Of a stretch of DNA of 64,000 nt, positions 47,901 through 58,500 are shown piece by piece; the stretch's first letter is position 1, and each line of letters starts with the position of its first letter. The position numbers were made by a program, and so were the translations under genes. Under the pieces are notes generated by a model. It did not search any database. It was not told the DNA's origin and saw nothing but the letters and a program-made list of their open reading frames with translations. The DNA comes from Bolinopsis microptera (lineage: Eukaryota; Ctenophora; Tentaculata; Lobata; Bolinopsidae), in assembly GCF_026151205.1 (NCBI RefSeq), contig NC_087080.1:7109096-7173095 (forward strand). The letters run 5' to 3'.

Positions 47901-50900
47901 GTTGAATATTGGGTTGACGGGGGAGCTAGGTTACATTGAATTAGAAGGTGTTATTGTTTGGTTCTAGAAGGTTCAGAGACAAAACTTGTTAGGTAGTTTA
48001 GTAGTTTAGTAGTGTAATTAGCGATTCCTGATGGAAACTCAGAGAGTGGTTACCGTGGTAACACGTTAAATCTGAGGAAATACGATTACATTTTTTTAAA
48101 TAACCCCATGAAAGAATTAATGTTCAGTTATTGATGAGTTTCTATCACAAATCATTACAAGCTTTAAAAATTAATGACAGCATATGGTGAGTCATCATTG
48201 ACTTAACAATATTGAATAATTGTTTATTACTTATTGACTAATTATTGACTAATTATCGAGTTTTTAACAGGTCGACCCGGTACATCTCTCCAAAGGTTAG
48301 ACGAAGCAAAGGCAGCTTCCAAAAAATCCCCATACACAAAAGAAGAAGTTCCTAAAGTCGAGTCGGAGAAACTCCTTGCTTCTCCTAAGGAGACTACACC
48401 CAGATCTGTGAGTATACAACTACGTGACGTCACTCTTCACGTGTCATGACGTCACTCTTCACGTGTCATGACGTCACTCTTCACGTGTCATGACGTCACA
48501 CTCCATGTGTCATGACGTCACATCCCACTTATGTTGAGTGTTTACGTTGTAATTCTACAGAGTAAGAAACCAGTGGAGTTACCAGAGAAGGAAAAAGCGA
48601 TTTTAAAAGACTGGTTACAGAAAGCCTCTGTCACAGGTACTGATATTTTCAAAGTATCTCAGATCTGTGTTTTCTTGTGTTCAAATTCTGTTTTCTTGTG
48701 CTCTACATTCTTTTGCTCTGCATTCTTGTGCTCTGAATTCCAGTATAATGTATTCCAGTGTAATGTATTCCTGTGTAATGTATTCTTGTGTAATGTATTC
48801 CTATGTAATGTATTCCTGTGTAATGTATTCCTGTGTAATGTATTCCTGTGTAATGTATTCGTGTGTTTTGTTTGTCACACGTATATTGAGGGACTATATA
48901 GGTGAATTAATCAGTCCGAGTCTTTTTGCTATATTACAACTAAGTAATTTTCTCTAGTATATCGAAAACAACGTGGCTATATTTCTATATTTCTATACCA
49001 ATTTACTGTATTATTAATAAACTACGATATTTCGAAATCTGTTGAGTCACGAGAAGTAGCTGTCTGAAATGAACAGCTTACTTTATGTTATAAGTTAACT
49101 TTGATGGAGTAGATCGTGGTCGGGGCGGCTGACTTTAAACGGAGAGGATTTTATTTTTATTGTTACTCGCTGAGTCAAAACCAAAATGGGAGGCTGTTTT
49201 GACTTTTGAATTCTGCTTGTTATTAGGAGGTCTGCACCATAATTATAAAGTTTTAAGTTCCGTTCAAGGAAGATCGGAAAACACTTTGTTGTTTTGACAT
49301 TATGTTAGTCGCGAACAGAATAAATTCAATAATAGTTGTGAATATCATAGATAGTTCGCATATCAGATAGAAAAAATGCTTGGTTCTGAGGAACACATAA
49401 CAGACTGAACACCATGATCACCGCTATTGGTATTACTAATAAATAGCAACTTATCGAGGACGGGAATTTTGTGCGTATTACTCCCAAAACTCAAAACCCA
49501 ATAACTATCGTCTGATAATGTGATTATTGTGTGTTTATAAACCCGGGTATTTGAAGGAGACCTCACATTCGAACATTTTGTTAACCATGTTGTACTTCTC
49601 AACTCTTCTCGCTATACTCGGACTACTCCTCGCTGCAGATTCATCTGTCGACTAGCCTGGACAAAGACTGGTAGAAAGACGCTACAGGGGATTAAAGTTT
49701 GGAGCGTCAAACCAGGACTATGTTCTCTTCAAGCCAAGAATGGAACCAGTACAGGAATCTTACTCGCTGTGCGGATGGGTAAAGAAGATACAGTCTGGTG
49801 ATGCTTGCTGGTTTGCTTACGGAACATCTAGTGATACCAATGAGATTACCTCAGCAGATAACGGATATTTCCTCACGTTGAGCACCTATGTAGATACAAG
49901 GAGCAAAGTAACTGACCAGCTAGGAACATGGAGACATGTGTGCTACACGTGGAGTCTCACTACTAGAGCAGCTAGTGTGTACTATGATGGGTTACTTCTC
50001 AGATCAAGCACAACCCCCTCTGGTAAGAAGCTTGGTTTAGACGGGTATATTGTACTGGGCAATGAGTTTGATACATATGGAGGAGGATTTGATGATGCTT
50101 TTGGTGGTGAACTGTTCAAGGTCAACATGTTTGACAAAGAACTGAGTGCTGCTGAAGTGAAAGAGATGACGGACGGTGGTCTCTGTTCCGAAGTAGAAGA
50201 GAAATATGGACGAAGTAGGTATCTGAAATGGGAAGACATGCTTCTTGGGGAGAAATCAGGAGATGTCACTGAGATCGATGTAGGCTGCACCCCTGAACCA
50301 AAAGAGAAAGATGAAGTGGTAGAAACCAACAGTACAGAGGACTGTGAATGTGAGCAGGGGAACGGAACAACATTCAGCCGCTGGGACCTGCTACGAGGAG
50401 AAAAGTTCTTCAACAAGACGGTCTCCGTGGAGTTAGTGGAGGAACTGAAACAGACATGGGACGTTCTTGGTAAGTTTTTAAATGTTTCAGTAGATTTATG
50501 TTTTTATGGGATGCACTGACTACATACATTTTTACAGAATTATTATATTTACACTTGTCTTCTAAGTTAAGCACACCCACAGGAGATTTTGAAGGTGCAA
50601 CAGTGACAGAAAGGTTTATTTCTCACTTCAAGTTTTTTCACGACGGGCAAACTTGCAGCTGATTGGACTGGATACTCTACAGTGTGTAACATGTAACTGC
50701 GATCGTAACTGTAAAGACGTACGAGAGTCTAACCTTTATTATCCGTTATTATCCGTTATCTGCTTTCTTTGTGAATTTCTTGTTGTCGCTTTAGGTAAAA
50801 AATTAACTTGCGGCACAAAGTTTGCGAACTTTTGCAACCTAATCCGAGATAGAGAAACTGTGTCGTTATATTTGTGATTAAGATTTTGTAAGGAATATGA

Positions 50901-52020
50901 TTTTCAAAATCCAAGTATTAATCTTTTCCGTTTTCTACCTACAATGATATTGTTCTTTAATTTGTACTTAAATCTGAAATTTCGGCTGTTTCAATTGTCC
51001 AGTCATTAGTTATTCAAGCCACTGAAAATGTAAAATGGTGTAAACAAGTAACCATCAATCTTCTTGTCAATGATCAGCACCAAGAAAATACTACGTCTTT
51101 TTACATGAAGTATTGCTAAATATAACCCAACTAAAAACCAACACTGTAGCGTTATCAAGTAGTAACACTACTAGTTTACTCTTTTACTGTTATCTCAACT
51201 AGGAGTTCATTAACCATTTTTACTGTACTTTCATATTTATCCATTCTCATGTAACATAGTTCTCGTATATGTTTGTTTGTTTGTTTATAGAACCCGTCCC
51301 AATCTCGTATCGGAAAATGAAGAAACTCAATTCTGAGTGTGAATACGGGTGGTACCTGCAAGAGTGTTCATTAAGCATTTAGAGTTCTGTAAAACTGCAG
51401 TTCTCGTATATATCAATATGTATATTACCTATATATTTTGGAAACGATCTGATATTTTTAGGCTCCTTTATAATTGTTGTACCATATGGTTACCCTTATC
51501 AACGAATCAAACACCATTTGGCGTGTTAACATCTTCCAAACACGTATTTTGTAACGTGAGTACAGGTGTTAGAAGATAAGTTGTTGCCAAGGTAACGGTC
51601 ACAGTTTTGTCATGACGACTATCTTCTTCTTTCAGATAAAGTTGTGATATCAGATCTAATCGAGTGTGCTGACAGACTTACTCTTACCTCCGTAAGTTCT
51701 TATTATTTTAATAAAATTTAAGAATTATGATTATAATTTGAGTCAAGTTTAAGTAATCAGTGAAGTGATTAAGTAATTATTAGACCTTGCGCGCTTTATT
51801 ATATTTCCCACCTTTTACGCTCTTCAAGGCTCTAACATAGCCTGATATTGGTTCACTAACTCAATTTCTAACAGTTTTCACGAATCAGTATACATGACAC
51901 AATTACTTGAATTGTAATAAATTAGAGCACCCACTGCATGTTACCAGGTAACGGGACGCAAGTTCAGACCAGGTCCAGCAGCTGCTATAAAACTCTGGCT
52001 AAAGAATGCTAACGATGCAG
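38978..52020 (+). CDS. Unrecognised basic protein, at least seven exons (host of nested genes)
   Basis: Exons 38978-39107, 39400-39509, 44648-44699, 48271-48407, 48561-48636, 51636-51691 and 51948-52020 join in continuous phase to 634 nt, about 211 codons. The first ATG follows a CCACAG acceptor, so a 5' UTR exon is expected. The protein is rich in Lys, Arg and Ser, with RPSSAIFFEAAK, SASVMSSRPGTSLQRLDEAK and EKLLASPKETTPRS. It has two related helical units, KDWLQKASVTDKVVISDLI and IKLWLKNANDA. There is no signal peptide or membrane helix. The style resembles cilium or sperm-tail proteins, but no family was recognised. Introns contain a papain-ShKT protease gene, a DNA transposon and a pentraxin-like gene, all on the same strand. 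It probably continues into 52517-59306, but the phase at that junction is not resolved. Confidence 0.65.
39521..39790. repeat. 9-bp minisatellite (ACATACCTA/T)n
   Basis: About 28 tandem copies of ACATACCTA or ACATACCTT in an intron. The minus-strand frame with a repeated VRY peptide is a product of this repeat. Confidence 0.95.
39830..40470. promoter_or_regulatory. Upstream region of the papain-ShKT gene
   Basis: Includes TATAAATA at 39937-39944, about 530 bp before the start at 40474. This is far for a core promoter unless an upstream non-coding exon exists. The frame upstream of 40474 is open but lacks protein-like sequence. Confidence 0.3.
40474..43606 (+). CDS. Papain-family protease fused to two ShKT domains
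   Basis: Nine exons (40474-40628, 40831-40947, 41178-41284, 41467-41613, 41920-42057, 42474-42738, 42842-42942, 43094-43262, 43438-43606) join in phase to 1368 nt (455 residues). Parts in order: signal peptide (MILFLILIVSAAA); I29-like propeptide; C1A domain with the active cysteine in KSCGSCWTFGG, histidine in HHAMGVTGY and asparagine in IKNSWGAHWGDGGY; an acidic linker (EDDGGDDG); two six-cysteine ShKT modules (one beginning CVDKNERC and ending CQKACGIC, the next ending CKKTCGHC); then a tail ending QHEHLCH. Catalytic residues are intact. The A-to-T change after the active Cys-Trp and the GG that follows are unusual. The tail resembles that of the protease at 21647-24102. The gene lies wholly within an intron of the 38978-52020 gene. 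Confidence 0.92.
42150..42336. mobile_element. Palindromic MITE in an intron of the papain-ShKT gene
   Basis: The ends are inverse complements over about 35 bp, starting TTAGGGTCTGCCCACACTAC. An internal direct copy of CTGCCCACACTACGC lies near 42214, and a partial complement near 42280. No coding capacity. Confidence 0.85.
43612..43694. repeat. 22-bp minisatellite carrying E-box and CRE, locus 1
   Basis: Four copies of CACGTGTCATGACGTCA spaced by 22 bp, starting six bases after the stop codon of the papain-ShKT gene, so in its 3' UTR. Each unit contains CACGTG (E-box) and TGACGTCA (cAMP-response-element type). The same unit and period recur at 48422-48520. Confidence 0.92.
43788..43793 (+). 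terminator. Polyadenylation signal AATAAA
   Basis: AATAAA about 180 bases after the stop of the papain-ShKT gene. Confidence 0.6.
45189..47229. mobile_element. Non-autonomous DNA transposon with TTAA ends, about 2 kb
   Basis: The left end reads TTAAAGGACCAGTTAGCTGA and the right end is its near complement (TCAGTTAACTGGTCCTTTAA). Further matching inverted sequence inside each end includes TGACGTCATAAAGTCCCTC. TTAA at both tips recalls piggyBac target sites, but no transposase frame is present. The left half (about 45420-45870) has three degenerate tandem units of about 170 bp that share CTCGAAAAGTAAG... and TATATAAACATG. It lies in an intron of the host gene at 38978-52020. Confidence 0.75.
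47230..48270. other. Intron sequence
   Basis: AT-rich intron of the host gene. Short degenerate TTAACTATAACTTTATTATC repeats at 47630-47670. Otherwise nothing recognised. Confidence 0.4.
48422..48520. repeat. 22-bp minisatellite carrying E-box and CRE, locus 2
   Basis: Five units, the first partial, of the same CACGTGTCATGACGTCA sequence and 22-bp spacing found at 43612-43694. It lies in the short intron between exons at 48407 and 48561. One unit has CATGTG instead of CACGTG. Confidence 0.92.
48735..48865. repeat. 15-bp minisatellite (TGTGTAATGTATTCC)n
   Basis: About eight tandem copies with few changes, just after the exon ending at 48636. The cysteine-rich peptide frames crossing it are compositional. 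Confidence 0.93.
49534..49541 (+). promoter_or_regulatory. TATA-like box of the pentraxin-like gene
   Basis: TTTATAAA about 46 bases before the ATG at 49587, at a spacing similar to that in the cathepsin-like gene. Confidence 0.5.
49587..50662 (+). CDS. Pentraxin-like secreted protein with an in-frame stop
   Basis: Exon 1 is 49587-50469 and exon 2 is 50583-50662 (TGA), in phase, nominally 320 residues. The N-terminus is a clear signal peptide (MLYFSTLLAILGLLLAA). Codon 23 is TAG (49653-49655), and the same frame then continues for nearly 300 codons. The body has the pentraxin signature H-x-C-x-[ST]-W-x-[ST] as RHVCYTWSL, followed by YYDG, GYIVLGNEFD and a GGGFDDAFGGELFKVNMFD stretch like the calcium-site region of pentraxins. 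A Cys-bearing acidic C-terminal extension follows (EDCECEQGNGT). Pentraxins are calcium-dependent pattern-recognition lectins. The stop could be a sequence error, a null allele, a recent pseudogene, or evidence that translation starts differently. No splice solution removes it. Confidence 0.8.
50663..51635. other. Intron sequence
   Basis: 3' flank of the pentraxin-like gene and intron of the host gene. No supported feature. Confidence 0.4.
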
Positions 52021-52516
52021 GTAATCTGAAATTTTTACAGTGAGAGTTCATATTTGGTCCTAAGTAACTCTAGGGGGTCTTGGTGTACAGTTGAATAGTT
52101 ATGTTATTCACAAGCTGGATAATTTAAAAGATGAGCAGCGGAAAAATGCAGTTTTTTATACGCAATCTTCCGATAATTAAATAACAACAGAGACAATTAT
52201 TATAATGTAAGGCGCGAACGACGAATCTTTTTATAATGATATAAGTATGGTGTCGTGATAGAAAAAACCTGCGTTGCGCGTTACGTACGTTCGTCGCGTT
52301 AATAAATTGTAATACACTGCGCGCTTCACATGTGTAGTTATATTCACGTTATATTGTAAATCATAGATAAGAGTTTACTTACTGACGGTGAATTGATGTT
52401 TTTATTTAACAAAATCTGGTGAAAATAAATCAAATCGAATAAACTGTTAAAATATTCTTCACTTCAATTTTGTTTGTTCACGGTCATCAATAAAGAATTA
52501 CATTAAAAACTTAAAG

Positions 52517-55500
52517 CAATTATTTTTCAACAACCGCCCCGATGTTCCACAAAAACCTGCCCTTCTCAGAAAAACAGATTGCAGAGAAGTTTCTAGACGA
52601 ATTAGAAGTGCTTGATCTGCTGGCTGGAGGTAAAGAGCCCAGTAACACCAGCCCACGTGGAGGATTTGGACCTCTCATGGATAGGTCACGTGATCTTGGA
52701 TACAGAGACGGAAAAACTGATAAGGATATTGATGCTCTCTTTGACTGTGTATCCAGGTTTGTTACTTTAAGTTTTTAAAGTTAAAGTTGCTCATTTTAAT
52801 ATGATTAACAAAGATGTTTTTAAAGTTATATGTTGCATGCTATTATGTACCCTGATATATGCTGCCAAAGTTTACAATATGCGCAACAAGCCAAACTATT
52901 AAAACCACCAACATGGTTAAACTAGTAAACATGTTAATGAGGTGTTTCATTTACAATTTTATCATAATAACAGACCATCAGACCATGAGAACAAATTAAA
53001 AAAGTCAATTTTTGGAACCTATTCAACTTTTTAATAAAAATTATTATTATCATCAAAAATATTTAACTTTTCAGTGAGTTGATGGTACCGATAAGTAAAC
53101 CGTTTGCTACCTCCCCACGCTACGCTCCTCATTTTGGACCTGACAGAACACCAGCAGCTCTGTGGCATCTTGATCAGGTAATTTTAGTGACCCAGCAGGA
53201 AAATAATTCATCCTGCTGCGAGGGTTATATATCTGCATTTATATCTGAGTATATGGACACGTTCATTTGAGTTTGAGGATATTGGTAAACAAAAATAATA
53301 GCGTTTTCGACAATAGTGGCTTAATTTTGACATCTATTAACCTAGCACGTTCAGAAGTTCTGAACATTAGCCACGTAACACATACTCCCATATGCACTGC
53401 TCAGAAAGAAAATCTATTGTTGTTAAGCACTATAATGTTTCAAATGTCACATTTTGTGTGACTTAGTTAACTGTAGTTGTCTAATTATCATTCCTTGGTC
53501 TGAAATATAGTAGATTAGGTCAATCTAACAATTATGATACAACATTGGTTAAAGGGCACGGATCGAACGGTTACAAGGCAATATTTGGGTAACTTTGTCA
53601 CAGTCAGAATACCATACCTCTATTCTACTGTGAGGTGTCCTCAAAACCCTTTTAACTCATTATTTGATGGTTGATGTACCCATCATAGCCCTAAAATATG
53701 TTGTTTTGAATAGTTAGCTAATACAGGCACTTGGTTATTGGGAAATGAGGTTAATTCTGTCACAATATATGGAATTTTAAATTTTGGGCGAATTATTTAT
53801 ATCTGATTTTGATTTGAAAGGCGGGAAAACTTTATATGATGACAATGCAGTTGATGCAAGTTAAGATCAGTTGATGTTTACATTGTCACAAAAAATGATA
53901 CGAAATCGTAAATAGGTTAAAAACAATGATTATAGAATGAAATAGTCTCTTATAATAACTCTTATAATAACTGATGTGACAAAGTAAACATTTCTTGCCC
54001 CTATTTTGAAGATCTATATATTCTGTAACTCTATTAGAATTCAACATTCTTTCAGAAAAAATTGGTAGAATATTGTCCAGAACATCAGAGCTCAAGTTTA
54101 ACAATTTTAGGTTAAATTTGTCAAAGTCACTAAAAATGTGACAAAATTAACTTTTCCTGCCCCAACAATTTCAAGATAGTGTGTAAAAATTAGCATAAGC
54201 TGCTTTATTACCTATATAAATCAATCCAAACTACAAAAGAATATATGTTAATGTGATGACGATTACCTAACTCTAATAATAACTGATGTGACAAAGTAAA
54301 CATGTCTTGCCCCTATTTTGGATATCTATAACTCTATTAGAATTCAACATTCTTTCAGAAACGATTGGTAGAATATTGTCCAGAACATCAGAGCTCAAGT
54401 TTAACAATTTTAGGTTAAATTTGTCAAAGTCACTGAAAATGTGACAAAATTAACTTTCCCTGCCCCAACAATATCAAGATAGTGTGTTAAAATTGGCATA
54501 GGATGCTTTATTGCCTATATTAATCGATCCAAACTACGAAAAAGATCTGTTAATGTGATGACGATTACCTAACTCTTATAATAACTGATGTGACAAAGTA
54601 AACATGTCTTGTCCCTATTTTGAAGAACTATACCTCTATTAAAATACTATGTAACTTTATCATCAAAACAATTTCGATAAACTAGTTATTTTGCCAGCAA
54701 GGAGCTAACAGAGTTATAATAATTTGTTTGTGACGAAATTACCCTATTTTTGACCATGTTGCGGTAGTTTAATTGTGACACTGTTAACATATTACACCCA
54801 ATAATGATTTATGTGACTGGCGCATGGTACTAGCAGTGTTGTTTGATCCATAGTACGTAATATAAGGGGTTTAAGCTGGTAAATCATTATTTGTTCAATT
54901 TCACACATGTTCAGATATCATCAAGATTATGTGACAAAGTAAACTTGTTTGTGCCTTCTGTGTTTTAATTCCTTACGACTATATGCAATATAATAACAAT
55001 TCCTAGCACTTCCAGGCCATCAAATAAACCTACACTACTCAGCATTGCTTATCAGGGTGCCCTAAACATTCTTCACATATTTTCTTAAATGTGTGACAGA
55101 GTAAACCTGAGTGCACCATCTAACGAAAAAAGTCGTCAAATATGTAGGTAATGGTCATATGTACCCATCCAATCAACTGGACACTCAAAAATTTGGTCAA
55201 AAACGGCAGCAAGGGGTCCATATTTACTCCGTCACATGTTTATAGTGTGACAATGTAACCATTTCCGTGCCGGCCGTATTTAAGCGATATCTTATCACCT
55301 GATTAAGATATCGTTATGTGACAAAGTTAGCCTAGAGGATGAGACGATTATCCTAACCATCAAGGGTTTGTGTAATTTCATAGTGTGACAAATTCAACTA
55401 CACTGTGCCTTTTAATAGGGTCACTTATATTTACCAATATCCTCAAACTCAAATGAACGTGTCCATATAATTGTCATTAAATTGCCAATTGAAGTTGAAC

Positions 55501-58500
55501 ACACTGATATCGTTCGTGTCCGTTTTTTATTTTAGATGTGAAAAATGATAATCATGTTTTATAAGGCTTAAATATCCCTGTGTAATAAGCTTTATAAGGC
55601 ATGATTGGCATTTGATCTCAGCAACCCGACTCCTTATTAATATGCAAGAATTCTGTTTGCCGGAACTAAATAATTGGCAGTCGGGTCGTCTGAATCGTAA
55701 CAAAAGGGGTAACACTATTTCTTTTTATTTCAAATTATCAAAATACGAAATACCTATTTTATCGGAAGAACATTCAAAAGGTTGCCCTCCTCTCCAAATG
55801 TTCGCAGCTTTGCCCTTTTCTTTGTCCCAATAAAATGCACCTTCGTCGGGGTAAAACCAGAACCTGTAGTTCTGGTTCACATCAGGGTGGTGAACAGTTC
55901 CCGTCCAGGGAGTTTGGGACATTTCCACTGTTCCGGAAGCGTCTGCACGGTCCCCGGCGAGATTCTTTAGGGTTACCAATCCTGACTCTTGGAATGTTAT
56001 ATCCCATTGGCCAGGAAATTTAAACTTTTGACAGCTTGGCCCTGAAAATATATAGATACAACAGTAAGCGCTATCTGATATATATGTATAATTAAAGGCA
56101 TTATTATGACTTACGTCTGCTGATACATTTTAAAGATATAATGTCTCTATCTTACTATATATAAAGCGAGACGATATATATATATATCTGTGCCATTTTA
56201 CTGACACCACGGCATCAAATTTAACGCGACTTTCTGCAAAAACCGTAAAATACAAAAAAAAAAAAAAAACGTAAAATACCGTAATACAACTGAAACTTTT
56301 TTGGCTGGGTCAAATTCTTTAATGGCCTCCAAATCAGTATGAAAAAATAAAAAATAGGCCAAGGAATAATGATTTTAGAGCCGAAAATTTGGACCCCCAA
56401 GTGGTGTCAAAAACGCTAATTAAATAGGTAATAATTATTTTAGTATCTTGAGTCTTGACACCGTTTAGGGTTATATTATACGGGTTCCTGCTATTAATAA
56501 TAATGTCTCTAAAGATTGATCGCTTCTCGTGTGCAGTGTGTAGACTAAAGAAAGAGGGAGTTTTTCCCGTTAAAGTAACTTTAAGCGATAAAATACCTTG
56601 ATTATTTGCCCCGACCCCACTCAAGAGTAAGGTCACCAACAAGATCAGCAGGAAATTCCTAAAGCGCATAGGGATCTTGCTTTGAGACCTATCCTCTTGC
56701 TTCTGGTTGGAACGTGACGAAAAATGATTTTTATACAGCATCATTTGTTCCATCATCAACTCAACTTTAGATGATCCCTAGCAAAGGAAGATAAGTAAAT
56801 TATTTTTTAAAACCACAGAAAAACCACATTTTGTGTTAACTGTTAACACACAAATCTACACGAGGGCTCAATTAGAGGCACCTTGAGACGACTACCTGAT
56901 AAAACTGGTTTGAAGATAACTAGATCTAGTTATCTTTAGAGTCAAAAGCCACCCTTGGGTATAAAGATTTCCAACATTATCACATTTAGGGGTGTACAGC
57001 ATAATTTCAAAGTCCTGTGACATTAGGACATTAGTTATGAGGCTGCACCTATTTGCACTATCGTGATAATAGCAATTACAGCACTTTATAATATGATTTC
57101 TCGGCTTCTGAAGAAGCTAAATGCTCAACTTGGAAATTTAAATTTTTAAATGATCACATTGAGTTGGGTAGAGCACAATGTCAAAGTAATTAGTCATCGG
57201 ATTGCTGAGTTATTAGGCTAAAACCCATTTTTACACTGTCGCGTGTTGCGACTACAGCACTTTAAATCAAAATAACTCGGTTTCTGATTATCGCTCGATC
57301 GACCGAGCGATAAGTCCGCGCGGCACCCGACTACTAAGAGCTTAAATTGGGCAGTGAAATGATCATACTGAGTGGGGTAAAGCCTATTTTCAACGTCCTC
57401 AGGCATCAGGCTGTCGAGTTAACAAACCAAAAGCTTGCAAATAGACCAGAGCTTGCAAATTTCACCATCTAGAAAAGCTAGTTTTTGTCAAAGCAACAGC
57501 TCCAAGTTGGCGTTTTCAATAATGCAACGCGAGTGATCTCGCTGCTAGGGTAGGCGAGGCTATGACATTATTATGCTAATTCCCTGGGGCCCATAGAAGG
57601 GTAGAAAACGTAAAGAGGGCGGTCAGCAATCTTCCTTGCCTTCAAACCTTTTGTTGCACACATTTCCTGGTCTCACGAGTTCTTGGATTAGCCTAGAACA
57701 CCAGATAATTTTGAACAATTTGGTGGCTCGTATACGGATCTCACAAGTTAAAACCACACTGAATATTCAACGCTCATTTTATTGGATCTAACTGGCGTCC
57801 TGGTGGATTTAATCGATCGCATTACCTTTAAAACTATTGTATCATAGCGGAGCGATATATCGCTCACAGGCTACCAGTACCACGTCTCGTGTAACCCAGG
57901 ATTTGGTTTCGGATCGGACACTCTTAACAATGATAGAGGAGCGGTCTACACGCTCAGTCGCTCACATGCTACCACGTCTCGTGTAACACCAGGATTTAAC
58001 ACGCTCACAGGCTACCACGTCTCGTGTAACAATGCGTCGATTGTGTCTGTGACACATATTATACTCAAACTTCAAACTTGTCTTTGTGTAGTGCCATATT
58101 GTTTCGTTCAGACCATTTTATGACACTATTCAAGTTGTTTTGTAAGACAGATAGTGATACGTCTTGTTCACATGTTATCGAAATCGAAACACGAGTGTCG
58201 TCTGCAAAGTATCTGATGAAGAATTCACTTATGCAATGCTCGATAGTTGAGAATTTACAATTTATCTCCTTCGGAAGCCGATATATCTTGTATAAAGTGC
58301 TGTAATTGCTAATCGCGAGAGTGTAAATAGGTGCGGGCAAATAATTCAACAAACTATCGTCTCAGGACTTTGAAATTATGCCTCATTCCCTATATATGTA
58401 TATAACACCATAGAATGGAATCTGTTAACAGTAACAAGAAATGCGGCCGCTTTTCTTTTGTGGATGGCCGCTCAATTTCCCGATCCGTGATGGCGTATAT

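Noticed and set aside
48531-48957. Cysteine-rich repeated open frames
   Set aside because: Only 48561-48636 is a real exon; the rest is the 15-bp minisatellite.
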